From positions 1,240,001 through 1,304,000 of the forward strand of contig CBDIBC010000005.1 in assembly GCA_965276635.1 (NCBI GenBank): 64,000 nt of DNA, written 5' to 3'. The notes under the pieces are model-generated. The model was not told the origin of the DNA, ran no database searches, and was given only the letters and a program-made list of their open reading frames with translations. Within the stretch, counting starts at the first letter, position 1. Each line of letters starts with the position of its first letter. Origin of the DNA: CBDIBC01 sp965276635 (lineage in GTDB: Bacteria > Actinomycetota > Acidimicrobiia > Acidimicrobiales > Palsa-688). The position numbers and the translations under genes are program-made. Positions 36,437 to 45,543 of this stretch are shown piece by piece.

Positions 36437-37162
36437 GTGACCGATCTGCCTGACCTGTCCCACCACGGGCCGGCCTGGCGGGACCGCCTGGCCGCCAACC
36501 TGGCGCACCTCGATCGGGTGGCCGTGGACCCCGAGGGCCGGCGCCATGCCGCGGTGGCGGTGGTGGTGACCGACAGCGATGACCTGCGCCACGGCAGCGG
36601 CGAGGCCCCGGCCAGTCCCGAGGAGCTGGCCGCAGTACCCGACGGTGATGGCCTCTCGGGCCGCACGGCCGGCGGCCCGGCGGTGCTGCTCACCCGACGG
36701 GCGTCGGCGCTGCGGGCCCACGGCGGCCAGTGGGCGCTCCCCGGTGGTCGGGTCGAGCCGGGGGAGGACCCGGCCGACGCCGCTCGGCGGGAGCTGGCCG
36801 AGGAGCTGGGCCTGGCCCTCGGCCCCGAGGCGGTGATCGGCGCCCTCGACGACTACGCCACCCGGTCGGGGTTCGTCATCACCCCCTACGTGCTGTGGGG
36901 GCCGTCGGACCCGGTGGTCGTGGCGAACCCGGCCGAGGTCCGGTCGGTGCACCGGGTGTCGTTCCGTGAGCTGTGCCGGGCCGACTCCCCGCGCTTCGTG
37001 CAGATCCCCGAGTCGGACCGCCCGGTCGTGCAGGTCCCGGTCGGCGACGACCTGATCCACGCGCCGACCGGTGCGGTGCTCCTGCAGTTCCGTTGGGTGG
37101 CGATCGAGGGCGGCACCGGGCGGGTCGCCGATCTGGAGCAGCCCGTGTTCGCCTGGCGCTGA
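36437..37162 (+). CDS. Nudix hydrolase (CoA-pyrophosphatase-like)
   Basis: A 241-residue protein from GTG 36437. The Nudix box is complete: GGRVEPGEDPADAARRELAE followed by ELGL, with the catalytic Glu pair. VLLTRRASALRAHGGQWALP upstream is characteristic of the CoA pyrophosphatase/YeaB group (R..LR.H.GQ..fPGG), though an insertion of some 25 residues rich in Ser/Gly/Asp lies before it. It would cleave a nucleoside-diphosphate-linked substrate such as CoA. Confidence 0.85.
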   Translation: MTDLPDLSHHGPAWRDRLAANLAHLDRVAVDPEGRRHAAVAVVVTDSDDLRHGSGEAPASPEELAAVPDGDGLSGRTAGGPAVLLTRRASALRAHGGQWALPGGRVEPGEDPADAARRELAEELGLALGPEAVIGALDDYATRSGFVITPYVLWGPSDPVVVANPAEVRSVHRVSFRELCRADSPRFVQIPESDRPVVQVPVGDDLIHAPTGAVLLQFRWVAIEGGTGRVADLEQPVFAWR

Positions 37163-37275
37163 GCCGGAGGCGAATCGACCACACCTGAGCCGGAGGCGAA
37201 TCGACCACACCGAGCCGCAGGCGACGACCACACCGAGCCGCGGGCGACGACCACACCGAACCGCAGGCAATCCGC
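37160..37275. repeat. Degenerate tandem repeat upstream of ychF
   Basis: Five units of 23-28 bases built on GAGCCGGAGGCGAATCGACC or its shorter form GAGCCGCAGGCGACGACC, each ending in ACACC. They fill the space between the Nudix stop and the ychF promoter region. Confidence 0.8.
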
Positions 37276-37333
37276 TGGGGTGGCGCCCTCCTCTACCCTG
37301 GGGCGTCCCGACCCGCACGAGAGGAGCCGCACC

Positions 37334-38419
37334 GTGGGTCTGTCCATCGGCATCGTCGGCCTGCCCAACGTGGGGAAGTCGACGTTGTTCAACGCCTTGA
37401 CCCACAACGAGGTGCTGGCCGCCAACTATCCCTTCGCGACGATCGACCCGAACGTCGGCGTGGTGGGCGTGCCCGACGAGCGGTTGGGGCGGCTGGCCGA
37501 GCTGTACGACAGCGGGCGGGTGGTCCCTGCCGACGTCACCTTCGTGGACATCGCCGGCATCGTGCGCGGCGCCTCCGAGGGCGAGGGTCTGGGGAACAAG
37601 TTCCTGGCCGCCATCCGTGACACGGACGCCATCTGCCAGGTGGTGCGGGCCTTCGAGGACGACGACGTCATCCACGTCGACGGGCGGGTGTCGCCGGCGG
37701 ACGACATCGCCACCGTGAACACCGAGCTGATCCTGGCCGACCTCCAGACCGTCGACAACCGGCTGGGCAAGCTGGCCCGTGAGGCCCGCATGCAGGCGGC
37801 GCTGGCCCCCACCTTGGCGGCGGTGACCACAGCGCGCGCCGTGCTCGACGAGGGGAGGACCATCTCCGCCGCGGCAGCCGCCGGCGATGTCGATCCGGCC
37901 CTCCTCGCCGACCTCCACCTGCTCACCGCCAAGCCGTTCCTCTACGTCTTCAACGTGGGCGAGGAGCACATCGCCGACGACACCCGCCGCGACGAGCTAG
38001 CCGCCTCGGTCGCCCCGGCCGAGGCCATCATGCTCTGCGCCCAGATCGAGGCCGAGTTGGCGGCCCTCTCCCCCGCCGACGCCGGCGAGATGCTGGAGGG
38101 GTACGGCCTGGGCGAGCCGGGGCTGGCCCGCCTGGTGCGCATCGGCTTCCGAACCCTCGGCCTGCAGACCTACCTGACGGCCGGCCCGAAGGAGGCCAGG
38201 GCGTGGACCATCCACATCGGCGACACCGCCCCGGCGGCGGCCGGAGTCATCCACACCGACTTCCAGCGCGGCTTCATCAAGGCCGAGGTGGTCAGCTACG
38301 AGGACCTGATGGCCGTCGGCTCAGTGGCGGCGGTGCGCTCGCTGGGCAAGGCCCGCATCGAGGGCAAGGACTACGTGATGCGCGACGGCGATGTGGTGGA
38401 GTTCCGCTTCAACGTGTGA
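37334..38419 (+). CDS. ychF: Ribosome-associated ATPase/GTPase YchF
   Basis: A 361-residue OBG-family P-loop protein. G1 GIVGLPNVGKSTLFNAL, G3 FVDIAGIVRGASEGEGLGNK and the NVGEEHI region in place of the usual NKxD (YchF binds ATP) are present, followed by a coiled-coil region and a TGS domain ending AEVVSYEDLM ... GKDYVMRDGDVVEFRFNV. YchF binds ribosomes and takes part in the oxidative stress response. GTG 37334 gives the family start MGLSIGIVGLPNVG. Its 3' terminus is the attachment site of the 16-kb element downstream; the reading frame is restored intact by the element's left end. Confidence 0.95.
   Translation: MGLSIGIVGLPNVGKSTLFNALTHNEVLAANYPFATIDPNVGVVGVPDERLGRLAELYDSGRVVPADVTFVDIAGIVRGASEGEGLGNKFLAAIRDTDAICQVVRAFEDDDVIHVDGRVSPADDIATVNTELILADLQTVDNRLGKLAREARMQAALAPTLAAVTTARAVLDEGRTISAAAAAGDVDPALLADLHLLTAKPFLYVFNVGEEHIADDTRRDELAASVAPAEAIMLCAQIEAELAALSPADAGEMLEGYGLGEPGLARLVRIGFRTLGLQTYLTAGPKEARAWTIHIGDTAPAAAGVIHTDFQRGFIKAEVVSYEDLMAVGSVAAVRSLGKARIEGKDYVMRDGDVVEFRFNV
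38398..38415. other. Left attachment site (attL core)
   Basis: GGAGTTCCGCTTCAACGT, the last codons of ychF, identical to 54786-54803. After the core the left side reads GTGACCCGA and the right side TTGAGCCCGA, so a looser match continues beyond the exact repeat. Confidence 0.8.
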
Positions 38420-38457
38420 CCCGACATCCCTAGTGGGCATACATGCAGGTCAGCGCC

Positions 38458-39569
38458 CTATTCGCCGGCCGCCGGCACCCCATCAGTCCTCAATGAGTCC
38501 TCAGCAGATCGAGCGAACGCCGCCTCGATCGCCGCCCGCGCCCGGTCGTGATCCGCCGGCATGAGGTGGGCGTAGGTGCCGAGGACCACCGCAGGCGTGT
38601 CGCCGAGGTACTCGGCGGTGGCCGCCACCGACACCCCGTCGGACAGCAGCACCGAGGCGAAGGTGTGCCGGGTGTCGTGGAACCTCGCGGTGTCCCCAAT
38701 CCGGCCCTCTTGCGCGCCTGGCGCCAGAGGTAACCGAACCGCGCGGCGTTGACCGCCTGGTCGTCCTCATGGACCAGCAGACCGTCCTGGCCGGTCCCGA
38801 AGCGCTCCACGTGCGCTGCCAGGGCTGCGACGGTCGAATCAGCGAGCGGAACCGTGCGGTATGAGTTGGCCGTCTTGAGGGGGCCGAAGGATGTAGCCAG
38901 GCCACCAGTCTTGGCGGTGACGAGCTGGCGGTCCACCTTGAGCTGCCGACGCAGGAAGTCCACCCGATCGACCGTCAGGCCCGCAGCCTCGCCGTGGCGT
39001 AGCCCACATCGAGCGCCGAGCACTACCGCCACGGCAAAACCGGGAGCGGCCGCGTCGAGGACCCGCTCGACGTCGGCTGAGGTGAACGGCACAACGGGAG
39101 TCCCGTCCCGCTTCGGGCGCTTGACGCCGCGCGCAGGGTTACGGGCGAGCAGTCCATCCGCGACCGCTGACTCCAGCATCGACGACAGTTGCTGGAGCGC
39201 GATGCCGGCGGTGCTCGGCGCCAGCTTACGGCCGGCGACCCACGACTCGACGTCACCGCGGCGCAGCGAGCTGAGCGGCCGGTCACCGAGGACCGGGATC
39301 ACGTGCATCTTGAACCTCGTGGCTACCGATGCCCGAGTCGACGGGCGCCACGGTTGCCGGGCCGCCCAAACGGCGTAGTACTCCCCCACCGTGACCCGGG
39401 CCTTGCTCGGATCGACGTAGGCGCCGGTCAGCAGATCGTGCTGCACCTTGACCAAATGCTGGTCGGCGTCCACCTTGCGGGCGAAGTGCTTCGTCCGCTG
39501 CGGACCGCCCGGGTACTCCCGCCACCGGGCCCGCCACTGGCCGGTGGGACGCTTGTCGACGCTAGCCAT
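38458..39569 (-). pseudogene. Tyrosine integrase of the satellite, frameshifted before the HxxR box
   Basis: From ATG 39569 the N-terminal arm domain (KRPTGQWRARWREYPGGPQR), core-binding domain (TVGEYYAVWAARQPWRPSTR) and first catalytic Arg (LGARCGLRHGEAAGLTVDRV) are normal. In a run of four G (38694-38697) the frame is lost; one frame over, the sequence continues DTARFHDTRHTFASVLLSDG (HxxR) and AVVLGTYAHLMPADHDRARA with the nucleophile Tyr, ending at 38458. A one-base indel separates the halves, so the integrase is inactive as read, unless the assembly is wrong or slippage occurs. The gene lies next to attL, as expected. Confidence 0.85.
38485..38503. other. Integrase arm-type sites, left pair
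   Basis: Two direct copies of AGTCCTCA (38485 and 38496) spaced 11 bases. The same octamer occurs twice, with a variant third copy, at 54653-54682 near the other end. They fit arm-binding sites for the integrase. Confidence 0.5.
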
Positions 39570-40168
39570 CAGTTGCCTTCCTCGGTCGCGGCGGTCTTGC
39601 GTAGTTCGGCCGCAAGATCTTTGGCGAACAACGTCACTCTCTCCAGTTCGGATTCGAGTCCTTCTGCGAGGAGAGCCGGGGAGACGTTGGAGAAGTCGCT
39701 CACGAGGGCTGTCCTCATGACCGTCCGCAGCGACGTCAAAGCGAGCATCGAGCGGTCCAGGGCCACCCGATGCTCAGCTCTCCGCCAAGCCGGCGCCTTC
39801 CGAAAGAACTGCACTTCGTCGTCCTCACCCATAAGCGGCACCTCACCGGCCAGCCACGCCCGGACCCTCTCCGCCCGGGCAGACATTCCAGGAATCACCT
39901 CCACGGTCCCGTCATCTTCGGGCGGTGCCAGGAGGTCGCAGAGGCGGACGTTAAAGACCACGGCCAGGGCTGCCACCTCGTCCAAGGTGAGGTCTGAGCG
40001 TCTCTGCGACTCAAGGCTGGCGATCGTGTCGCGGCTCGTCTCGACACCCACCATCGTCATCTGCTCGGCGAGCTGCTCCTGTGGCATGCCGCTCGACTTC
40101 CGCAGCGCCTTGCAGTTGACCGCTGCCCAGTGAGCCAGGGAATGTCTCCGTGTGCGTGTCATCGTCAC
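39569..40168 (-). CDS. XRE-family transcriptional repressor
   Basis: A 199-residue protein. The HTH_3 domain occupies residues 15-80 (ALRKSSGMPQEQLAEQMTMV, SRDTIASLESQRRSDLTLDE, VAALAVVFNVRLCDLLAPPE). The remainder is helical and has no protease or metallopeptidase motif, so derepression probably needs a partner or helper protein. It is divergent from the AlpA-like gene and its stop overlaps the integrase start by one base, so repressor and integrase would be made together, as in satellite and phage lysogeny modules. Confidence 0.85.
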   Translation of the reverse strand: MTMTRTRRHSLAHWAAVNCKALRKSSGMPQEQLAEQMTMVGVETSRDTIASLESQRRSDLTLDEVAALAVVFNVRLCDLLAPPEDDGTVEVIPGMSARAERVRAWLAGEVPLMGEDDEVQFFRKAPAWRRAEHRVALDRSMLALTSLRTVMRTALVSDFSNVSPALLAEGLESELERVTLFAKDLAAELRKTAATEEGN

Positions 40169-40262
40169 ACACTCTAGTGGATTCTTGACACGGCACGCAA
40201 GGCATGGAACGATGGGGCATCAAAGCACAACCCTGTGGTTTGTACACACAACAGGAGGCCTC
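40169..40262. promoter_or_regulatory. Divergent control region between repressor and AlpA-like gene
   Basis: A rightward promoter is suggested by TTGACA at 40185-40190 and AACGAT 17 bases later. The region is AT-richer than its surroundings and holds short repeats of ACACA and TTTGT that could be repressor operators. AGGAGG at 40253 serves the GTG at 40263. Confidence 0.5.
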
Positions 40263-40526
40263 GTGCCTGGCCTAGCCGCCCAGCCAGCCGTTGAGAACAT
40301 CCCTCGACGGCTCCGCCGTCACCCTTCCACGCCGTCGACTCCTTCCGAGCGGAACCCCGCCTTGATGTCCGCAGAGGAACTCGCCAACTACGTGGGTGTT
40401 CCGCTCGCCACCGTCTACAAGTGGCGACACGCCAACGCCGGGCCGCCCGCCTACAAGATCGGGCGCTACTTGCGCTTCGACGCCGATGAGGTGGCCTCGT
40501 GGGTGCAGTCGCAGCGGCTCGCCTAG
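40263..40526 (+). CDS. AlpA-like helix-turn-helix activator/excisionase
   Basis: GTG 40263 is chosen for the strong AGGAGG five bases upstream, giving 87 residues. The C-terminal MSAEELANYVGVPLATVYKW followed by ANAGPPAYKIGRYLRFDADE and VASWVQSQR is an HTH_17 domain. In satellites and P4-like elements this position is taken by an activator that switches on integrase-excision and replication genes. The first 30 residues are Pro/Arg-rich. Confidence 0.8.
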   Translation: MPGLAAQPAVENIPRRLRRHPSTPSTPSERNPALMSAEELANYVGVPLATVYKWRHANAGPPAYKIGRYLRFDADEVASWVQSQRLA

Positions 40527-40628
40527 TGGCCGCCGTGACTGATTGCCCCAAAGACAGCGAGGCCCGGGACACCACTCCCGGGACCATCGCCACAACCACC
40601 CGTCCCAGCCACGCCACGAAGCAAGGAC

Positions 40629-40847
40629 ATGCAGATGCTACCTGAACCGCTACCCGAACCGCTCCTAACCGCCGCCGAGACGGCGGCTATCTCGCAGGCG
40701 CTGGTCGCGCGAGGCCTCACCCTTGAAACGGCGTCCTGGGCGGATATCGAGGCGCTCATTGTTGAGTCCGACGCCGAGGTCATCGTCGCCACCGAGCAGG
40801 TGGCGCTGGCCGAAGTCGAGTTGCGGCGGCGCAGGGGGCAGCCTTGA
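40629..40847 (+). CDS. Small acidic hypothetical protein of replication operon
   Basis: A 72-residue, Glu/Ala-rich, helical protein (TAAETAAISQALVARGLTLE, ASWADIEALIVESDAEVIVA). Its stop overlaps the helicase start codon. No family recognised; its place suggests a replication accessory or a translation-coupling leader. Confidence 0.6.
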   Translation: MQMLPEPLPEPLLTAAETAAISQALVARGLTLETASWADIEALIVESDAEVIVATEQVALAEVELRRRRGQP

Positions 40848-42418
40848 TTGCCGCCACCACTACCCAAGTCGGCGGGGTCCGGCTGCGCCCCTATCAGACC
40901 GAGGCCATCGCAGCCTCGGCGGAAACCTGCGAGCGCGGTGTGCGCCGCCAGCTCCTGGTCCTGCCGACCGGCTGCGGCAAGACCGTTGTCTTCTCCGACA
41001 TCGTCGGGTCGCGCGGTGGACGGGCCGTCGTCCTGGTACACCGCGACGAGCTGGTCCTCCAGGCCGTCACGAAGCTTCAGGTACAGCAGCCGGGCCGCGT
41101 CGGAGTCGTCAAGGCCGAAGCCGACGACGTCGGCGCCGATGTCGTCGTCGCGTCGGTCCAGACCCTCGCCCACGAGCGGCGCCTCGCCCGCATGCACGGC
41201 CCCTACAGGACCGTGATCGTTGACGAGGCCCACCACGCGGCCGCTCCCACATACCGGCGGGTCCTCGATGACCTTGTCGGCGACGACACCCTGCTTCTCG
41301 GGGTAACCGCCACCCCGGGCCGTGGCGACGGGGTCGGACTGGCCGACGTGTTCGACGAGGTGATCTACCGCCGGACGCTTCCGGAGATGATCTCCGCCGG
41401 CTACCTAGCCGACCTCCGCGCGGTGCAGGTGCAGGTGGAAGGGCTCGACCTCGACCGGGTCGCATCACGAGGTGGCGACTGGTCCGACGGCGACTTGGGC
41501 GACGCCCTCGCGCAGGTGGGGCTGCCCGACGTCGTCCGGCGATGCTGGGCCAGCCACGCGGCAGGAAGACGGGGCCTCGTCTTCACGCCGAACGTCGCCC
41601 TGGCCCACGCCACCGCCGACGCCCTCACAGCCGACGGCTGGGCGGCCGAAGCCGTAGACGCCAGCACACACCGCGACGACCGCCGGGCGATCCTCAACCG
41701 CCTGCACACCGGGGCCACCCAAGTGGTCGCCAACTGCGGGGTCTTGACCGAAGGGTTCGACGAGCCGGCGCTCGACGCCACCGTCATGGCCAGGCCAACT
41801 CGCAGCCAGTCGCTGTACTTGCAGTGCATCGGCCGGGGCACCCGCACCTACCCAGGCAAGAACGACTGCTTGATCGTCGATCTGGTCGGAGCGACGACCC
41901 GCCACGACCTGGTCACCCTCGCCGGCCTGGCGGGCTCTGACCTCGAGTCCGTCGCCCGGCGAGGCGTCACCGCCGCTCTGACGGACCGGCCGCCCATGAC
42001 CCGCCAGGCGGGCACATGGGCGGGCGAGCTTGACGCCCGCGAGGTCAACCTGTTCCGCCGTCGCCCGATGGCGTGGGTGCTCGCCGTCGGCCGCTGGATC
42101 CTCCCGACCGGCGCCGGGACCGTCTCCCTAGAACCGGCCGGGGGCACGTGGGACGTCATCGAGCGGCCGCGGAACCAGCCGGCGTTGCTGGTGGCTGGAG
42201 GTCTGTCGCTGAAGTGGGCTCAAGGCGTCGGAGAGGACCTGGTCCGCAGCCGCGGCGCGGCCAGCCTCGCCCGAGCCGACGCCCCGTGGCGGCAGCGACC
42301 CGCCAGCGCCAAGCAGCTCGACACGCTCAAGAAGATGCGGATCCCGCACCGGCCCGAGATGACCGCGGGCGAGGCGTCCGACCTGATCTCCGCTCGCATC
42401 GCTCGGAGGGCAGCATGA
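40844..42418 (+). CDS. Superfamily 2 DEAH helicase
   Basis: A 524-residue helicase starting at TTG 40844, overlapping the previous stop. Motifs: Q-like VRLRPYQTEAIAA, I LLVLPTGCGKT, II VIVDEAHHA, III LLGVTATPGR, IV GLVFTPNVALAHA, V NCGVLTEGFDEPALD, VI LYLQCIGRGTRTYPG. The C-terminal 150 residues are specific, with SAKQLDTLKKMRIPHRP as in phage and plasmid helicases. It would unwind DNA for the element's own replication. Confidence 0.9.
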   Translation: MIAATTTQVGGVRLRPYQTEAIAASAETCERGVRRQLLVLPTGCGKTVVFSDIVGSRGGRAVVLVHRDELVLQAVTKLQVQQPGRVGVVKAEADDVGADVVVASVQTLAHERRLARMHGPYRTVIVDEAHHAAAPTYRRVLDDLVGDDTLLLGVTATPGRGDGVGLADVFDEVIYRRTLPEMISAGYLADLRAVQVQVEGLDLDRVASRGGDWSDGDLGDALAQVGLPDVVRRCWASHAAGRRGLVFTPNVALAHATADALTADGWAAEAVDASTHRDDRRAILNRLHTGATQVVANCGVLTEGFDEPALDATVMARPTRSQSLYLQCIGRGTRTYPGKNDCLIVDLVGATTRHDLVTLAGLAGSDLESVARRGVTAALTDRPPMTRQAGTWAGELDAREVNLFRRRPMAWVLAVGRWILPTGAGTVSLEPAGGTWDVIERPRNQPALLVAGGLSLKWAQGVGEDLVRSRGAASLARADAPWRQRPASAKQLDTLKKMRIPHRPEMTAGEASDLISARIARRAA

Positions 42419-43320
42419 CCGGCATCGAGGAGCCGCGGTGCCTGCGCGCCGCCCTCGACTACGCCCGGCTCGGCTGGCAGGTGCTCCCACTCAACTGGCC
42501 CGTCACCTCGGCCTCGGGACGGGTGGCGTGCTCGTGTCGTCGCGGCGTCGACTGCGCATCTCCAGGCAAGCACCCTTGGGTGAAGTGGAAGACCGACGGT
42601 GGCAGCACCGACTCCGACCAGATCAGGAACTGGTGGGAGCGCCGGAGGCGGTCGAATGTCGCCATTCTCACCGGGCGCAACCGGTCGGGCCTCTTTGTCG
42701 TGGACGTCGACGAAGACCACGGCGGCGCTGACACTCTCCACCATCTACAGGAGCGCCACGGTGAGCTGCCCGTGACCCTGACGGCAACGACCGGGTCCGG
42801 AGGCTCACACCTGCTGTTCAAGCACCCCGAGACAGGAGGACGCCAGACAGCCGGAGGTCTCGGGCCCGGCGTAGACACCCGCGCGGAAGGCGGTCTCATC
42901 GTCGCCGCCCCCAGCCTGCACCGCAGCGGCCGGCGCTACACCTGGGACAACGGGAGTACTCCGATCGCAGAGCTGCCCGAGTGGATCATCGTTGTCCTCC
43001 AGCCGAAGCCCGCGGCAACGTCAGCGGTTCGGCTGCCTCCCCGCAACACCGCTCGAGGCTCCCGGTACGCCGAAGTCGCGCTCGACCGGGCCTGCACCAC
43101 GATGCGGACGGCGGCGAACGGCGACCGCAACGCCACGCTCAACAAGGTGGCGTACAGCATGGGTCGCCTCGTCGGCGGTGGGCTGATCAGCGCCGAGCGG
43201 GCCGGGTACGCCCTCGCGGAAGCAGCCGTAGCCGCCGGTCTCGGCCAGCAGGAGATCGACGACACGATCGTCTCCGGGCTCGGCGACGGCGTCAAGCGTC
43301 CCAGGCAGGTACCGGCGTGA
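42415..43320 (+). CDS. Bifunctional primase/polymerase (prim-pol)
   Basis: A 301-residue protein, ATG overlapping the helicase stop. The prim-pol domain covers residues 8-185: ALDYARLGWQVLPLNWP at the start, a four-Cys/His insertion around CSCRRGVDCASPGKHPWVKW, catalytic VVDVDEDHGG, GSGGSHLLFKHPETGG and GVDTRAEGGLIVAAPS. The C-terminal 100 residues are a helical domain of the D5N/PriCT kind. It should make primers and extend them at the element origin. Confidence 0.9.
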   Translation: MTGIEEPRCLRAALDYARLGWQVLPLNWPVTSASGRVACSCRRGVDCASPGKHPWVKWKTDGGSTDSDQIRNWWERRRRSNVAILTGRNRSGLFVVDVDEDHGGADTLHHLQERHGELPVTLTATTGSGGSHLLFKHPETGGRQTAGGLGPGVDTRAEGGLIVAAPSLHRSGRRYTWDNGSTPIAELPEWIIVVLQPKPAATSAVRLPPRNTARGSRYAEVALDRACTTMRTAANGDRNATLNKVAYSMGRLVGGGLISAERAGYALAEAAVAAGLGQQEIDDTIVSGLGDGVKRPRQVPA

Positions 43321-43709
43321 CCGACACCGCAGCGAACGCCGAACGGAGCCTCACTAACCTGTCCGACAGCCGCCTCCGTGACGTCGAGCGCTGGCAGTTC
43401 CTCGAGGACCCCGCCGACGTCATGGCCCGCTCACATTACGCCCGGTTGACGTTCCAGCACGCCCCGTTCCGGACAAAACTGTGGCGCCTGCCGACCATGG
43501 GCCACGTCGTCGCCGTCGGCGACCTGTACGCCGGAGCCAACAGCGTCAGCCGTGGCCGGTTCGTCCGGCCGGTCCTCTGGCTGCGTACCAGCCCGCCCGA
43601 CCCGACCGCCGACCCCTACGACCCCAGCTACTGGCCGTCCGAAGGTGTCGCGGTCACGCACGTCCTCGCCGCCTGGCCCCACAGATCCGCAGGAGCGGAC
43701 GCCCGTTGA
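43317..43709 (+). CDS. Hypothetical protein in replication operon
   Basis: A 130-residue protein, GTG overlapping the prim-pol stop and itself overlapping the ATPase start. It contains RLTFQHAPFRTKLWRLPTMG and VVAVGDLYAGANSVSRGRFV, with a Pro/Asp/Tyr-rich end. No recognised family. The tight overlaps place it in the replication operon. Confidence 0.65.
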   Translation: MTDTAANAERSLTNLSDSRLRDVERWQFLEDPADVMARSHYARLTFQHAPFRTKLWRLPTMGHVVAVGDLYAGANSVSRGRFVRPVLWLRTSPPDPTADPYDPSYWPSEGVAVTHVLAAWPHRSAGADAR

Positions 43710-45247
43710 CCTTCGACGAAGACATACGGGCCATCGACCTCGCCGCGGCCGACGGCGCCCAGCCGGTCGTCCATGTCGGCGAACGCGACCTGGCCGACAT
43801 CACCGACGACGCTGTCGCCGCCCTCACCGTCGGCAACCAGCCGCCGACGCTGTTCCGCCAAGGCAACGCACTGGCGCGGGTGGTGGTCGGCGACAGCGAC
43901 CGGGCCGTCATCGAAACGCACGGCAGGACGACACTCCGCCACCATCTCGCCCGCGCCGCCATCTGGCGGAAGATCAGCCACGGGAAAGAAGGCAGCCGGC
44001 TCGTCGCCACAGCACCGCCGTACGACGTCGTGGACGACATTCTCGCCGCGCCCACCTGGAGCTTCCCTCGCCTCGACCGGATCGTGACCGGCCCGTCCTA
44101 CGCCCCGGACGGGACACTCCGCCTCGACCCCGGATACCACCCCTCCGGTGTGTGGCACCAGCCGGGCGCACCGATCGAACTTTGCTTCCCGACCAGGCCC
44201 ACGTCCCAACAGATAGAAGATGCCTGCCGGTTCCTCACCGTCGAACTGCTCGGCGACTTCCCCTTCACCGGCGACGCCGAAGTCGCCCACGCCGTCGCCC
44301 TGCTCCTACTCCCGCTCGTCCGCGACCTAATCGACGGACCCACCCCGCTGCACCTGGTGGAAGCACCCGCCGCCGGCACCGGCAAAGGCTTGCTGACCCA
44401 ACTGCTGCTCCGCCCCGGACTCGGTCACCTCCCCGACGCCATGCCCGACTGCGACTCGAACGAGGAGTGGCGAAAGCGGATCCTCACCAAACTCAAAGCT
44501 GGCGGGCCGGTGCTGCTCATCGACAACCTGACCGGCCCGCTCGACAGTGGTGCCCTAGCCGCCGCGCTCACCAACCCGACCTTCGACGACCGGCTGCTCG
44601 GCACCAACCGCGACGTCAGCGTCCCCGTCCGCTGCGTGTGGGTCGCCACCGGCAACAACCCGGTCCTCTCCAGCGAGATCGCACGACGGACCGTGCGGAT
44701 CCGTCTCGACTCCAGCAACGCCCGGCCGTGGCTGCGAACCGGCTTCCACCACCCCGACATTCTCCGCTGGGCACGCCAGCAACTCACAGCCATCCTCAAC
44801 GCCGCCCTCACCCTCAGCCAAGCCTGGCTGGCGGCAGGACGGCCCGACGGCGCCCAGATCCTCGGCTCGTACGAGGACTGGGCACACACGATCGGCGGGA
44901 TCCTCGACGTTGCCGGCATCCCCGGATTCTTAGGCAATCTCGACGAGCTGTACGAAGTCTCCGACACTGAAAGCCAAGCACTCGCCGCGTTCGTCGCCGG
45001 ATGGTGGGAGCTGTTCCAGGACCGGCCGGTCAACGCCGGTGACCTGTGGCCCATCGCCGGCAAAAGCCAGCCACCACTGCCCATCGGCGACGGCAACGAA
45101 CGGTCCCAGCGGACACGTTTCGGTATCTGGCTCGGCCAGCAACGCGACCGGGTGATAGGGCGCCGCCGGATCACCCCCGCCGGCATCGACCAGCGACAGA
45201 GAGTGGCGATGTGGCGACTCACGCAGGCGGGAGGAGACCAAAGGTGA
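43706..45247 (+). CDS. AAA+/SF3-like replicative ATPase
   Basis: A 513-residue protein starting at TTG 43706. The central ATPase has Walker A LVEAPAAGTGKGLLTQLL near residue 220, Walker B GGPVLLIDNLTGPL near 275 and sensor VWVATGNNPVLSSEIARRTV with Arg finger-like residues near 315. It resembles the ATPase of phage/plasmid D5-like primase-helicases that works together with a separate prim-pol. The gene closes the operon, and the palindromic region follows directly. Confidence 0.8.
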   Translation: MTFDEDIRAIDLAAADGAQPVVHVGERDLADITDDAVAALTVGNQPPTLFRQGNALARVVVGDSDRAVIETHGRTTLRHHLARAAIWRKISHGKEGSRLVATAPPYDVVDDILAAPTWSFPRLDRIVTGPSYAPDGTLRLDPGYHPSGVWHQPGAPIELCFPTRPTSQQIEDACRFLTVELLGDFPFTGDAEVAHAVALLLLPLVRDLIDGPTPLHLVEAPAAGTGKGLLTQLLLRPGLGHLPDAMPDCDSNEEWRKRILTKLKAGGPVLLIDNLTGPLDSGALAAALTNPTFDDRLLGTNRDVSVPVRCVWVATGNNPVLSSEIARRTVRIRLDSSNARPWLRTGFHHPDILRWARQQLTAILNAALTLSQAWLAAGRPDGAQILGSYEDWAHTIGGILDVAGIPGFLGNLDELYEVSDTESQALAAFVAGWWELFQDRPVNAGDLWPIAGKSQPPLPIGDGNERSQRTRFGIWLGQQRDRVIGRRRITPAGIDQRQRVAMWRLTQAGGDQR

Positions 45248-45276
45248 GCATCCAGAGTGCGAATCAGCCCCAATCT

Positions 45277-45490
45277 GCGGGACGTTGGGACCAACGTCCG
45301 CGCCCAAAACCGCAGGTCACAGGCTTGCTGCGGGACGTTGCGGGACGTTGGGACACTCCACCTACGCGCGGGCGATCACGCGCGCATGCGCGGAGCGAGG
45401 CTCCAACGTCCCGCAACGTCCCGCACGCCTCGCAAATCACGACCGTGACCTGCGGTTTTGGCCCGCGGACCTTAGGACCAAGGTCCGCGG
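45277..45490. other. 214-bp nested palindrome, candidate replication origin
   Basis: The region is symmetrical in layers. Outermost are two self-contained hairpins (45277-45301, GCGGGACGTTGG type; 45463-45490, CCGCGGACCTT/AAGGTCCGCGG). Inside, CCAAAACCGCAGGTCAC (45304-45320) pairs with GTGACCTGCGGTTTTGG (45445-45461). Inside that, two direct copies of GCGGGACGTTG (45330-45350) pair with two inverted copies (45404-45424). The centre is a CG-rich 50-base segment. GCGGGACGTTG and its complement occur six times in all, like iterons. Its position after primase, helicase and ATPase suggests an origin; a structured RNA is the alternative. Confidence 0.65.
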
Positions 45491-45543
45491 CAACCTCCCC
45501 CTCACCATCCGCCAACCGTCACATCTCAACCCAAGGAGCAACC

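Noticed and set aside
37160..37275. Regular repeat considered as a CRISPR array
   Set aside because: Units are contiguous and degenerate, with no unique spacers.
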